Positions 1 to 8,851 of a stretch of DNA of 64,000 nucleotides are shown here, piece by piece. Position 1 is the first letter of the stretch; every line of letters begins with the position of its first letter. The DNA is from Ideonella sp. WA131b (GTDB lineage: Bacteria; Pseudomonadota; Gammaproteobacteria; Burkholderiales; Burkholderiaceae_C), in NCBI GenBank assembly GCA_023657425.1, contig JAGTJW010000001.1, forward strand, positions 1,054,001 to 1,118,000, written 5' to 3'. Below the pieces are notes generated by a model. That model saw only the letters and a list, made by a program, of their open reading frames with translations, had not been told where the DNA came from and searched no databases. The translations under genes were made by a program, and so were the position numbers.

Positions 1-1
1 G

Positions 2-1006
2 GTGGCCGACGTGATCGGCATCGAGATCGAGCACGTCAACTTCGCCGCCGAGTACCGCGATCGCGTCTTCGCCGAGTTCCTGCGCGAGGTCCGGTCCGGG
101 CGCACGCCCAATCCCGACGTGCTGTGCAACGCCGAGATCAAGTTCAAGGCCTTCCTCGACCACGCGATGCGGCTGGGCGCGGAGAAGATCGCCACCGGTC
201 ACTACGCGCGCGTCCGCCAGGCCGCCGATGGAAGCTTTCAGCTGCTGAAGGGCCTGGACCCGGCCAAGGACCAGAGCTACTTCCTGCACCGCCTCACACA
301 GGCACAGCTGTCGCGCACGCTGTTCCCGGTGGGCGGCCTGCACAAGACCGCGGTGCGGCGCATCGCCGCCGAGATCGGCCTGCCCAACGCGAAGAAGAAA
401 GACAGCACCGGCATCTGCTTCATCGGCGAGCGGCCGTTCCGCGAGTTCCTGGACCGCTACCTGAGCCGCGCGCCCGGCCCCATCGTCGACGACACCGGCG
501 CCGAGGTGGGCCGCCACGTGGGCCTGAGCTTCTACACGCGCGGCCAGCGCCAGGGCCTGGGCATTGGCGGCGTGGCCGGCCACGACGCGGCCGGCGTCCA
601 CCGGCCCTGGTACGTGGCGCACAAGAGCCTGGCCGCGAACACGCTGCACGTGGTGCAGGGCCACGAGCACCCCTGGCTGCTGAGCCCCTGGCTGGAGGCC
701 GCGGACTGCAGCTGGGTGGCCGGCTCGCCGCCCGCGCCGGGCGCCCTGGCGGCCAAGACCCGCTACCGGCAGGCCGACGCGCCGTGCACGCTGGCGCCCA
801 CGGCTGCCGGCTTCCGGCTCGAATTCGCCGAGCCGCAGTGGGCGGTGACGCCGGGGCAGAGCGCCGTGCTCTACGACGGCGAGGTCTGCCTGGGCGGCGG
901 CGTCATCGCCGCGGCCGAGGTGCCCCCCGTGGTGACCGCGCTTGTGCCGGCGCGTACGGTGCGTAGCATGCGGCGACCCCGCCGCCACGCTCCGCACGCC
1001 GCATGA
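2..1006 (+). CDS. mnmA: tRNA-specific 2-thiouridylase MnmA, 5' end outside window
   Basis: Adenylates and then thiolates U34 in the anticodons of tRNA-Lys, -Glu and -Gln. The reading frame is open from base 2. About 60 N-terminal residues, including the SGGVDSS PP-loop, lie before the window; this follows because the first catalytic cysteine ([12 protein letters not shown]) is residue 42 here against about 102 in E. coli. The second catalytic cysteine is visible in DSTGICFIG, and ATGHYAR is also conserved. After the C-terminal barrel there is an Arg/Ala-rich tail of about 25 residues that looks non-conserved. The stop overlaps the ATG of the next gene by four bases, suggesting translational coupling. 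Family assignment is very secure. Confidence 0.96.
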   Translation: MADVIGIEIEHVNFAAEYRDRVFAEFLREVRSGRTPNPDVLCNAEIKFKAFLDHAMRLGAEKIATGHYARVRQAADGSFQLLKGLDPAKDQSYFLHRLTQAQLSRTLFPVGGLHKTAVRRIAAEIGLPNAKKKDSTGICFIGERPFREFLDRYLSRAPGPIVDDTGAEVGRHVGLSFYTRGQRQGLGIGGVAGHDAAGVHRPWYVAHKSLAANTLHVVQGHEHPWLLSPWLEAADCSWVAGSPPAPGALAAKTRYRQADAPCTLAPTAAGFRLEFAEPQWAVTPGQSAVLYDGEVCLGGGVIAAAEVPPVVTALVPARTVRSMRRPRRHAPHAA

Positions 1007-2283
1007 ACGCCCCCGCCGACCGCATCGCCCCCGCCGCCAGCTCGCTGGCCAGCCTGATCGAGCAGCACGCCCCCGCGCTGGAGGCCGCCGTCATCGCGTG
1101 GCGGCGCGACCTGCACGAGCACCCCGAGCTCGGCAACCGCGAGTTCCGCACCGCCGGCATCGTGGCCGGGCACCTGCGCCGCCTGGGCTTCGACGAGGTG
1201 CGCACCGGCGTGGCCCACACCGGCGTGGTGGGGCTGCTGGTGGGCGGCCGGCCCGGCCCCGTGGTGGCGCTGCGCGCCGACATGGACGCGCTGCCCGTGA
1301 CCGAGTTCAACGAGCTGCCCTTCCGCAGCCGCGTGCGCACGCCATGGAACGGCGAGGAGGTGGGCGTGATGCACGCCTGCGGCCACGACTGCCACGTCGC
1401 CATCCTGATGGGCGTGGCCAGCCTGCTGGCCGCCCTGCGCGGGCAGCTCGCCGGCAGCGTGAAGTTCATCTTCCAGCCCGCCGAGGAGATGCCGCCTGAG
1501 GGCGAGGACGGCGGCGCCAAGATGATGATCGCCGAGGGCGCGCTGGAGAACCCGCGCCCCGGCGCCATCTTCGGCCTGCACGTCACGAGCCGGCAGAACA
1601 CCGGCCGCGTGGGCTGGCGCAGCGGGCCGGTGATGGCCAGCTCCGACTACTTCCGGATCGACGTGCAGGGCCGGCAGACACACGGCGCCGCGCCCTGGCT
1701 GGGCGTGGACCCCATCGTCACCTCGGCGCAGATCGTGCTGGGGCTGCAGACCATCGTCAGCCGCACGCAGGAGATCACCAAGGAGCCGGCGGTCGTCACC
1801 GTGGGCGTGATCAAGGGCGGGGTGCGCGAGAACATCATTCCCGACTCGGTGCAGCTGCGCGGCACCATCCGCAGCTTCGACGAGGGCATGCGCGACGACA
1901 TCCACGAGCGCGTGACGACGCTGGCCGAGGCCATCGCGCGCGGCAACCGCGCCGGCTGCCGGGTGTGCGTGCAGAAGAACTACCCGGTCACCGTCAACGA
2001 CCCGGCGCTCACCGCCGCCATGCTGCCGACGCTGGCGCGCGTGGCCGGTGCCGGGCTGGAGCCGATCGACAAGGTCACGGGCGCGGAGGATTTCAGCTTC
2101 TTCCAGCGCGAGGTGCCTGGCCTGTTCGTGTTCCTGGGCGTCACGCCGCCGGGGCAGGACGCGCGCACCGCCGCGCCCAACCACTCGCCGCTGTTCCAGG
2201 CCGACGAGGCCGGCCTGCTGCTGGGCGTGCGCGTGCTGGCGCACCTGGCGTGCGACTGGCTGGAGAGCCCGCAGCGGGGCTGA
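1003..2283 (+). CDS. M20 family amidohydrolase (hippurate hydrolase-like)
   Basis: A cytosolic dinuclear metal hydrolase of the M20D group, which cleaves the amide bond of N-acylated amino acids such as hippurate or indole-acetyl conjugates. At 426 aa it has the usual family length. Visible signatures are [10 protein letters not shown] near residue 38, the metal-binding HACGHD at 124-129 (with the cysteine ligand typical of this group), QPAEE at about 158-162, HGAAPWLG in the lid domain, and GAEDFSFF close to the C-terminus. No signal peptide is seen. Its ATG overlaps the mnmA stop, so the two are probably co-translated, although their functions look unrelated. The substrate cannot be told from sequence. 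Confidence 0.9.
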   Translation: MNAPADRIAPAASSLASLIEQHAPALEAAVIAWRRDLHEHPELGNREFRTAGIVAGHLRRLGFDEVRTGVAHTGVVGLLVGGRPGPVVALRADMDALPVTEFNELPFRSRVRTPWNGEEVGVMHACGHDCHVAILMGVASLLAALRGQLAGSVKFIFQPAEEMPPEGEDGGAKMMIAEGALENPRPGAIFGLHVTSRQNTGRVGWRSGPVMASSDYFRIDVQGRQTHGAAPWLGVDPIVTSAQIVLGLQTIVSRTQEITKEPAVVTVGVIKGGVRENIIPDSVQLRGTIRSFDEGMRDDIHERVTTLAEAIARGNRAGCRVCVQKNYPVTVNDPALTAAMLPTLARVAGAGLEPIDKVTGAEDFSFFQREVPGLFVFLGVTPPGQDARTAAPNHSPLFQADEAGLLLGVRVLAHLACDWLESPQRG

Positions 2284-3315
2284 TCAGCCGAGCTCGGCCA
2301 GCGCGCGCTGGCGCGCCGCGGCGGGCAGGAAGCTCGCCGCCGCGGCCTGGCGCGTCATGGCGCGCAGGTCGGTCTCGGTGAGCGGGGTCTCGCGCAGCAG
2401 TGCGGCGGCCTCCGACGTGGGCGTGACCCCGCTCATCAGCCGGTTGTCGGTGTGCACGCTCAGCGATACACCGGCCCGCCACAGCGCCGTGATGGGGTGC
2501 GCGGCGATGCTGGCCGCTGTGCCGGTGTGCACGTTGCTGGTGGGGCAGACCTCCAGGTGCAGGCCCAGGGCCTTGGCTTCGTCGAGCAGCGCCGCGGGCG
2601 CGGCGCCCGTGAGGGCGTCGACCAGCCGCACGCCATGGCCGATGCGGCGCGCGCCCAGGCTGCCGGCCTCCAGCACGCGCTCGGCGCTGTCGGCCTCGCC
2701 GGCGTGCAGCGTCATCGGCAGGCCGGCCTCTCGCACGGCGGCCAGCGTGCGCGCGTGTTTGCCCGGGGGGTGGCCACGCTCGGCGCCAGCCAGATCGAAG
2801 CCGACGACACCGCGGCCCATCCAGCGCAGCGCCAGCTCGGCGGCGCGCATCGTCGCGGCCTCGTCCTCGTGCCGCATCGCGCAGACGATGAGGCCGCTGT
2901 GCGTGAGCAGGGGCAGCCGGCTGCGTGCCAAGCCGTCGAGCAGGGCCTCGACGGCGTCGTCGCCGCCGGTGCCGTGGGGCTCGAAGAGCAGCGGCGCGAT
3001 GCGGAACTCAGCCAGCACCACGCCGTCGGCAGCCGCGTCGTCGGCGGCCTCGCGGGCCACGCGCCGCAGGCCCTCGGGCGCGGCCATGGCAGCCACGGTC
3101 AGTCCAAAGCCCTCGAGGTACTTCTCCAGGCTGCCGGCGTGCGCGTTGGCATCGAACCAGGCTGCCAGGCCGGCTGCGTCGGCCGCGGGCAGGGGCAGGC
3201 CGCGGGCCAGCGCCAGCTCGCGCAGCGTGGCCACGCGCAGGCCGCCGTCGAGGTGCTCGTGCAGCAGCACCTTGGGGCGGTATCGCGCCAGGGTCTCGGC
3301 TTCGGTGGGGTTCAT
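2284..3315 (-). CDS. add: adenosine deaminase
   Basis: Zinc enzyme converting (deoxy)adenosine to (deoxy)inosine and ammonia. At 343 aa it shows the ADD family motifs: HEHLDGG at residues 19-24 (the HxH zinc pair), MTLHAGEA (third His), RIGHGVRL, LEVCPTSN and the aspartate-bearing SVHTDNRLMSG. The start was set at the ATG giving MNPTEAET, because upstream in-frame codons are Arg/Pro-rich and overlap the neighbour. The gene is convergent with the M20 gene (stops adjacent) and begins 16 bases after the prolyl oligopeptidase stop. Its inosine product is a substrate for the purine nucleoside phosphorylase encoded about 8 kb away in the same strand run. A role as adenine deaminase cannot be fully excluded. 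Confidence 0.93.
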   Translation of the reverse strand: MNPTEAETLARYRPKVLLHEHLDGGLRVATLRELALARGLPLPAADAAGLAAWFDANAHAGSLEKYLEGFGLTVAAMAAPEGLRRVAREAADDAAADGVVLAEFRIAPLLFEPHGTGGDDAVEALLDGLARSRLPLLTHSGLIVCAMRHEDEAATMRAAELALRWMGRGVVGFDLAGAERGHPPGKHARTLAAVREAGLPMTLHAGEADSAERVLEAGSLGARRIGHGVRLVDALTGAAPAALLDEAKALGLHLEVCPTSNVHTGTAASIAAHPITALWRAGVSLSVHTDNRLMSGVTPTSEAAALLRETPLTETDLRAMTRQAAAASFLPAAARQRALAELG

Positions 3316-3331
3316 GCGCCGCAGCCCGGTG

Positions 3332-5572
3332 TCAGCGGGCCGGCGCGCCCGCCAGCTCCCAGCCCGGCATCCCGGTCTGCCACAGCACGAACGCAAAGGT
3401 GTCGGCACGTTCGTCCAGCACCTGGGCCTTGGTGTCGCCGATGCCGTGGCCGGCGGCGTAGTCCAGCCGCATCAGCACCGGCCGGCCGCTGGCGCTGGCG
3501 GCCATGAGGCGTGCCGCCACCTTGGTGGTGTTCCAGACCTCGACACGCGGGTCGTTCACGCCGTGCGTCAGCAGCACGGCGGGGTACTTCACGCCGTCCC
3601 GGATGGCGTGGTAGGTGCTCATGGCCAGCAGCGCGCGGAAGCCCGGCTCCGTCTGGCGGCTGCCGAACTCCGGGATGTTCGGGATGCCGTTGGGGGTGGT
3701 CTCGAAGCGCACGGCATCGAGCGCGCCCACGGCCGGCATCACCACCGCGAACAGGTCGGGTCGCTCGGCCATGGCCATGCCCACCAGAATGCCGCCGGCG
3801 CTGCCGCCCCAGATGGCCAGCCGCGAGGGCCGCGTCCACTTCTGGGCCACCAGGTGCTCGGCGCAGGCGATGAAGTCCTTCCAGGTGTTGGGCTTGGTGG
3901 CCTGCTTGCCCGCGAGGTGCCAGTCCTTGCCGAACACGCCACTGCCCCGCGGGTTGGCCACCGCGAACACGCCGCCCGCCTCCATCCAGGCCAGGCGGCT
4001 GGGGCTGAAGAAGGGCTCCTCCGTCATGCCGTAGCTGGCGTAGCCGTACAGGATGGTGGGGTTGTTGCCGTCCAGCGGCGTGCCGTTGCGGTGGATGATG
4101 CTCATCGGCACCAACGCGCCGTCGTGGCTCTTGACCATCACCTCGGTGGCGGTGACGTTGCCCGGCGCGTCGAACGGGCCCGAGGGCTGCAGGCCGGTGT
4201 TGACCACGCGCCCGTCGGCCCCGACGGCGAAGATCTGGCGCGCCCGCGTCCAGCTTTCCAGCTCCAGCAGCACGCCCGGCAATGCGGCGTCGATGCCGCC
4301 GAAGCTGAAGGAGCCCAGCACCGGCAGCGGCACCTCCTGCGGCGGCGCGCCGTCGGCGGCGGCCAGCTTGAACAGCTTCTTGACGTTGCCTTCGCGCACA
4401 TCGAGGTAGGCTGCGTCGGCGGCGGCGGCCAGCGAGCCCAGCACGCGGGCGCTCTCGGGCACCAGCGTGGCGGCCGTGGCCGGCGAAAAGCCGTCGAGGC
4501 GCCCACCGATGACGCGGTAGCGCGGCGCGCCGCGGTGGGTGGTGGCGAAGAGGCGGTCGCCGATCACGGCCATGGAGGTCACGGCGTCTTCGCGGCCGAA
4601 GAGCTTCTTCCACGCCGGGCGGCCGGCGCGGACAGCGGCCTCGGTGCTGTGCCAGGCCGAGAACTCGGGCGACACGCCGTCCATCACGGTGGCGATGGCG
4701 CGGCCGTCGGGCAGGATCTCCAGGAACGGGAACTCGGTGGCCGAGATGTCGATCGGCGCCGTGTCGCCGGCGCGCAGCAGCACGCGGATGCTGCGCTCGG
4801 CGCCACCCACCGGCATGGTGCAGGCCATGCTGCGCTGGTACTTGTCGGTGGGTGGCGCACCCTTGGCCAGCGCCTGCATGCGGTGGAAGTAGATCTGCCG
4901 GCCGTCGCGCGACCAGCTCACGCCGCCGAACAGCGTGCGCTCGACGATGGGCCCGAGGCGGCGGCCGGTCTTCACGTCGAGCACGCGCATCGCGGCCTCT
5001 TCGCTGCCACCGGACGACACGCCCAGCGCCACCTTGCTGCCGTCGGGCGAGGCCGAGTACCAGTTGACGGCGTGTGGCGTGCCGGTGGCCTTGTGCAGCG
5101 TCTCGGGGTCGAACAGCACCCGCTCGGCGCCGGCCAGGCCGCGCCGCACGCAGAGCTTGAACTGGTCGTCCTGGGCGCCCCGGCGCTGGTAGAAGAACAG
5201 CTCGCCAGCCCGCCGCTGCACCTCGGTCACGCGGGCGGAGGCGCTGGCGTCGATCTCACCCAGCCGGCGGCGCAGCGCGTCGCGTCCGCCGATGCGCTTG
5301 AGCGTGGCCAGCGCGTGGTCGCTGTGCGCCTTCATCCAGGCCGCCACCTCGGGTGCCTTGGGGTCCTCGAAGTAGCGGTAAGGGTCGTCGACCGGGGTGC
5401 CGAAGAAGGTCTCGGGCACGTTGCGCACCGCGGCCACCGGCAACCCCGGCGGTTGCGACGACAGCGCCGCGGCCGCAGCCTGGGCCAGCACGGTGCGCGG
5501 CAGCAGCAGCGAGGCCGGCAGCGCGGCGGCGGTGAGGAGTGCGGCGCGGCGCAGCGGATCGGGACGGGTCAT
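3332..5572 (-). CDS. prolyl oligopeptidase family serine peptidase, exported
   Basis: S9A serine peptidase of 746 aa that should cut short proline-containing peptides. The N-terminus (MTRPDPLRRAALLTAAALP) has a twin-arginine-like signal followed by a hydrophobic stretch and LAQA, suggesting periplasmic location. Residues about 50-120 are the peptidase N-lobe (DPYRYFEDP), the middle is the beta-propeller, and the C-terminal alpha/beta-hydrolase carries the nucleophile in WGGSAGG (Ser near 590), the Asp in GVNDPRV and the His in AAGHGIGD. All three catalytic residues are present. It sits between the adenosine deaminase and the membrane hydrolase gene with no clear functional link to nucleosides. 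Confidence 0.93.
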   Translation of the reverse strand: MTRPDPLRRAALLTAAALPASLLLPRTVLAQAAAAALSSQPPGLPVAAVRNVPETFFGTPVDDPYRYFEDPKAPEVAAWMKAHSDHALATLKRIGGRDALRRRLGEIDASASARVTEVQRRAGELFFYQRRGAQDDQFKLCVRRGLAGAERVLFDPETLHKATGTPHAVNWYSASPDGSKVALGVSSGGSEEAAMRVLDVKTGRRLGPIVERTLFGGVSWSRDGRQIYFHRMQALAKGAPPTDKYQRSMACTMPVGGAERSIRVLLRAGDTAPIDISATEFPFLEILPDGRAIATVMDGVSPEFSAWHSTEAAVRAGRPAWKKLFGREDAVTSMAVIGDRLFATTHRGAPRYRVIGGRLDGFSPATAATLVPESARVLGSLAAAADAAYLDVREGNVKKLFKLAAADGAPPQEVPLPVLGSFSFGGIDAALPGVLLELESWTRARQIFAVGADGRVVNTGLQPSGPFDAPGNVTATEVMVKSHDGALVPMSIIHRNGTPLDGNNPTILYGYASYGMTEEPFFSPSRLAWMEAGGVFAVANPRGSGVFGKDWHLAGKQATKPNTWKDFIACAEHLVAQKWTRPSRLAIWGGSAGGILVGMAMAERPDLFAVVMPAVGALDAVRFETTPNGIPNIPEFGSRQTEPGFRALLAMSTYHAIRDGVKYPAVLLTHGVNDPRVEVWNTTKVAARLMAASASGRPVLMRLDYAAGHGIGDTKAQVLDERADTFAFVLWQTGMPGWELAGAPAR

Positions 5573-5677
5573 GGGCAGGGCTCCGGATGTTGCAAAGCGC
5601 TGATCCTAGCCATCCCCAGGCCGCCCCGGGGCAGGCCCTGCGACGAAGCGCGCCCGGGCCGCGATGGGCGGTGCGGC

Positions 5678-6706
5678 TCAGCGCGGCGGCGGCAGCCGCT
5701 CTCCCTGCAGACGCCGCCACAGCCAGGGCAGGCCGGTTTCGGGGTCGGGGCGGCGGCCCACGCGCTCGGTGGGCTGCAGCGGGCGCAGCGGGCTGCCGCG
5801 CTCGGCCACCGCGAAGGCAAAGGCGTAGCGGGGCTCCTGGCCCATGCGCAGGTCGGCGATGCGCACGCGGCCGCCCTGCTCGGACATCGCCCAGAAGCCG
5901 CCGCTGAAGGCCTGGATGCGGCGCACGGGCTCGACGCCGGCGGCCTCGGCGGCCAGGGCATTGCCGCGCTCGAAGCGGTCGAAGGCGATGCGCTGCGCCG
6001 GCGGCGCGGGCGCGTCGAGCAACGAGTAGAAGCCCTCGCGGTAGGCGCTGCCGGCCTCGTCCACCGCCACCACGCGCCACAGCACGGTGTTGAAGGCCGT
6101 GGGGACGACGAGCAGCCGGTCGGCGGCCAGCCCCTGCGCCACCAGCGACTGGCGCGCCACGCTTTCCACGTGGGCCTGCGCCGCCACGCTCCAGCCGATG
6201 TAGGCCGTGCTGAGCACCAAGCCCGCTGCGTTGGCCTTCAGCGCCGCCGCGCGGCGCCCCAGCGCCACCGCGGCCAGCACGCCCAGCAGCAGCGGCAGCG
6301 TGTAGGCGGGGTCGATGATGAAGAGGCTGCCCACGCCCACGGGCGTGCTGCTGAAGGGCAGGAAGAGCTGCGTGCCGTAGACCGTCATCGCATCGAGCAG
6401 CGGGTGCGTGACGAGCGCCAGCCAGGCCGCCAGCCACCAGCGCCGCCATTGCGGGCGTTCGCGCATCAACGCCGCGGTGCCGTAGCCCAGCGGCAGCGAG
6501 AACAGCGTCAGCCAGAAGAGCGCGTGTGTCTCGGCGCGGTGCAGCACCATGTCGAGCACGGCGTCGCCGTGGTCGATGAACACGTCGAGGTCGGGCAGCG
6601 TGCCGGCCAAGGCCCCGAAGGCGGCGGCCTTCCAGACCGCCGTGCGCCGCTGCATCACGGCCACGGCCACCGCCGCGCCCAAGGCGGCTTGCGAGAGAGA
6701 GTCCAT
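5678..6706 (-). CDS. YdjM-like metal-dependent membrane hydrolase
   Basis: 342-aa inner-membrane protein of the LexA-regulated YdjM/metal-dependent hydrolase family. It shows the family N-terminus (MDSLSQAALGAAVA), TLPDLDVFIDHGD with acidic/His putative metal ligands, HRAETHALFW, and THPLLDAMTVYGTQLF. Four or five hydrophobic segments fill roughly residues 5-200, then comes a soluble C-terminal half. The ATG is supported by the conserved N-terminus even though it lies 52 bases inside the upstream TrpF-like gene. Biochemical function is unknown for most members. It is probably the last gene of a deoA-trpF-like-ydjM unit. Confidence 0.85.
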   Translation of the reverse strand: MDSLSQAALGAAVAVAVMQRRTAVWKAAAFGALAGTLPDLDVFIDHGDAVLDMVLHRAETHALFWLTLFSLPLGYGTAALMRERPQWRRWWLAAWLALVTHPLLDAMTVYGTQLFLPFSSTPVGVGSLFIIDPAYTLPLLLGVLAAVALGRRAAALKANAAGLVLSTAYIGWSVAAQAHVESVARQSLVAQGLAADRLLVVPTAFNTVLWRVVAVDEAGSAYREGFYSLLDAPAPPAQRIAFDRFERGNALAAEAAGVEPVRRIQAFSGGFWAMSEQGGRVRIADLRMGQEPRYAFAFAVAERGSPLRPLQPTERVGRRPDPETGLPWLWRRLQGERLPPPR

Positions 6707-7356
6707 GGCTCTAGGAGCGTGGGGGCATGCAGGCGGCCGTCGACGCGCACGCCGGTGCAGAGGTCCAGCCCGTGTGGCCGCACGGTGGCGATGGCCTCGG
6801 CCACGTTGTGCACGCGCAGGCCGCCGGCCAGCCAGAGCGGCAGCGGGAACACGGCGTCGCGGATGCGGCGGGCGAGCGCCCAGTCGTGTGTGCGGCCGGT
6901 GCCGCCAAGCTGCTTGACGGCCGCGGCGGGGTTGCCGCTGTCGAGCAGCAGCGCGTCGACGAAGGGCGCCACCGCCAAGGCCTCGGCCAGCGCGGCCTCG
7001 CCGGTGACGTGCACCACCTGCACGAGCTCGACGCCGGGGCAGCGCGCGCGCAGCGCCCGCAGCTCGGCGTGCGGCACGTGGTCGACGAGCTGCAGCGTCG
7101 TCGTGCCCGCGGCGGCGTGCTGCGCGGCGATGTCCTCGGCGCGTGTGCGCGCCGTCAGCAGGAAGCTGCGCACCGGCTCGCCGCGCAGCGCCGTGGCCAC
7201 CTGCGCGATGGTGGCGTCGTCGATGACGCCCGGGCCGCTGGGCATGGCCGATACCAGGCCCAGCGCCGCCGCGCCGTGCGCGAGCGCCAGGCGCGCCTCG
7301 GCCTCGTCGGCGATGCAGCAGATCTTGACGCGCGGCGGCGCGGCGGGCGCCTTCAC
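6655..7356 (-). CDS. divergent phosphoribosylanthranilate isomerase (TrpF-like)
   Basis: 233-aa TIM-barrel protein. TrpF features are VKICCI at the N-terminus (the catalytic Cys position of KICG is kept), LQLVDH, LLLDSG followed by GGTGRTHDWALA (the catalytic Asp region and the GGTGxxxDW signature) and a phosphate-binding WLAGGL. It differs from biosynthetic TrpF at several normally fixed places: KICC rather than KICG, and GLVSAMPSGPGVI rather than GFxFxxxSPR. The start is GTG, six bases after the deoA stop. The last 17 codons run over the next gene and look unconserved. Lying between deoA and a membrane protein rather than with trp genes, it is probably a paralogue with another phosphopentosyl substrate. 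That last point is inference. Confidence 0.75.
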   Translation of the reverse strand: MKAPAAPPRVKICCIADEAEARLALAHGAAALGLVSAMPSGPGVIDDATIAQVATALRGEPVRSFLLTARTRAEDIAAQHAAAGTTTLQLVDHVPHAELRALRARCPGVELVQVVHVTGEAALAEALAVAPFVDALLLDSGNPAAAVKQLGGTGRTHDWALARRIRDAVFPLPLWLAGGLRVHNVAEAIATVRPHGLDLCTGVRVDGRLHAPTLLEPWTLSRKPPWARRWPWP

Positions 7357-7362
7357 GGCCGG

Positions 7363-8706
7363 TCAGCCGATCACCGCCTGCACGGCGGGCAGCCGCGCCG
7401 GCGCGGCGTCGGCCAGCGTGAACGCGGCCTGCAGCGCGCGCACGGCCTCGTCGGCCGCGGCTTCGTGGGCGGCGTGCACCACGGCCAGCGGCTCGCCCGC
7501 CGCCACCGCCGCGCCGCGGGGCCGCACGGCCGCGAGGCCCACGCGCGGGTCGACCGCGTCGCCGGGTTTCAGCCGCCCGCCGCCCAGCGCCACCACGGCC
7601 AGGCCGAGCGCCCGCGTGTCCATCGCGGCCACGATGCCGGCCCGCGGCGCGCGCACGGGCCGCTGCACCGGGGCCACGGGCAGCTGCGCGTCGGCCAGCA
7701 CGTCGGGCGGGCCGCCGAGCGCGCGCACCATGCGCGCAAAGTGCTCCGCGGCCGCGCCGCTGGCCAGGCTGTGCTGCAGTCTCTCGGTGGCCACGCCGGC
7801 ATCGGGCGCCAGCCCGGCCAGCACCAGCAGCTCGGCGCCCAGCGCCAGCGTCACCGTGCGCTGCACGGGCTCGGTGTCGTGCGCGCCGCCGCCGTCGCGG
7901 CCGCTGACAGGCCCGGTCAGGAAGTCCAGCGCCTCGCGCAGCTCCAGCGCGTTGCCGGCCGTGTGGCCGAGCACGGCGTCCTGGTCGGTGATCAGCGCGC
8001 GCGTGGGCAAGCCGGCCGCGGTGCCCACGCGCACCAGGCTCTCGGCCAGCGCGCGGGCAGCGGCCGGCGTGGGCGCGAAGGCGCCGCGGCCGCACTTCAC
8101 GTCGAGCACGAGCGCATCGAGGCCGGCCGCGAGCTTCTTGCTCAGGATGCTGGCGGTGATGAGCGGCACGCTCTCCACCGTGGCCGTCACGTCGCGCAGC
8201 GCGTACAGCCGCCGGTCGGCCGGCGCCAGCTGCGGCCCGGCGCCGACGATGGCGCAGCCGGCCTCGCGCAGCACGCGCTCGAACTCGGCCGGCTCCACCG
8301 CCACGCGGTAGCCCGGCAGCGCCTCGAGCTTGTCCAGCGTGCCGCCGGTGTGGCCGAGGCCGCGGCCGCTGATCATCGGCACCACGGCGCCGCAGGCGGC
8401 CAGCATGGGTGCGAGCATGAGGCTGAGCTTGTCGCCGACGCCGCCGGTGCTGTGCTTGTCGATGGCGGGTTTGCCGAAGCCCGCGCCGGCCCAGCTGAGC
8501 ACGCGGCCGGAGTGCGTCATGGCGCGCGTGAGCGCGGTGGTCTCGCCGGCCGACATGCCACGCCAGACGATGGCCATGGCCAGCGCCGCGGCCTGCGCGT
8601 CGCTCCAGCTGCCGTCGACGAGGCCTTGCACGAAGGCCGCGATGTCGGCCCCGGCCAGCGCGCCGCCGTCGCGTTTGGTGCGGATGATCTCGGCGGGTGA
8701 GGGCAT
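7363..8706 (-). CDS. deoA: thymidine phosphorylase
   Basis: Phosphorolysis of thymidine and deoxyuridine to the free base and 2-deoxyribose-1-phosphate. At 447 aa it matches the usual DeoA length (about 440). Clear motifs are EIIRTKRDGG at the N-terminus, KHSTGGVGDK (phosphate and nucleoside site, residues about 83-92), SGRGLGHTGGTLDKLE, the SILSKKLA substrate segment and DVKCGRGAF. The C-terminal pyrimidine-phosphorylase domain follows. It is the first gene of a short minus-strand unit. The space before it holds the 23-bp tandem array rather than an obvious promoter. Confidence 0.96.
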   Translation of the reverse strand: MPSPAEIIRTKRDGGALAGADIAAFVQGLVDGSWSDAQAAALAMAIVWRGMSAGETTALTRAMTHSGRVLSWAGAGFGKPAIDKHSTGGVGDKLSLMLAPMLAACGAVVPMISGRGLGHTGGTLDKLEALPGYRVAVEPAEFERVLREAGCAIVGAGPQLAPADRRLYALRDVTATVESVPLITASILSKKLAAGLDALVLDVKCGRGAFAPTPAAARALAESLVRVGTAAGLPTRALITDQDAVLGHTAGNALELREALDFLTGPVSGRDGGGAHDTEPVQRTVTLALGAELLVLAGLAPDAGVATERLQHSLASGAAAEHFARMVRALGGPPDVLADAQLPVAPVQRPVRAPRAGIVAAMDTRALGLAVVALGGGRLKPGDAVDPRVGLAAVRPRGAAVAAGEPLAVVHAAHEAAADEAVRALQAAFTLADAAPARLPAVQAVIG

Positions 8707-8736
8707 GGAGGTGGTGCGGGGCGGGGCTTCGACAGG

Positions 8737-8851
8737 CTCAGCCCGAACGGGTGCTGGGGCTCAGCCCGAACGGGTGCTGAGGCCCGGCCTGAACGGGTGC
8801 TGGGACTCAGCCCGAACGGGTGCTGGGGCCTGGCTTGAACGGGGGCTCAGT
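8737..8851. repeat. five tandem 23-bp repeats
   Basis: Five consecutive 23-bp units (8737-8759, 8760-8782, 8783-8805, 8806-8828, 8829-8851) with the core CCCGAACGGGTGCTGGGG. Units 1, 2 and 4 are nearly identical, unit 3 differs at several bases and unit 5 is degenerate. The array is preceded by TTCGACAGGCTCAGCC, the same word that forms the hairpin at 16178-16245. The last unit covers the stop codon of the 5'-nucleotidase gene, and the first begins 30 bases before the deoA start. There are no spacers, so it is not a CRISPR. Confidence 0.9.

Noticed and set aside
5678-8095. One long fused frame joining the hydrolase to upstream sequence
   Set aside because: The part before 6706 is Arg/Ala-rich and opposes no motif; TrpF-like and DeoA frames are clearly real there.
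2048-8311. Very long open frame on the plus strand
   Set aside because: It runs opposite four well supported genes, is rich in Arg/Ala/Ser and has no domain; a product of high GC.
8737-8851. CRISPR-like array
   Set aside because: Units are directly adjacent with no spacers and no cas genes nearby.
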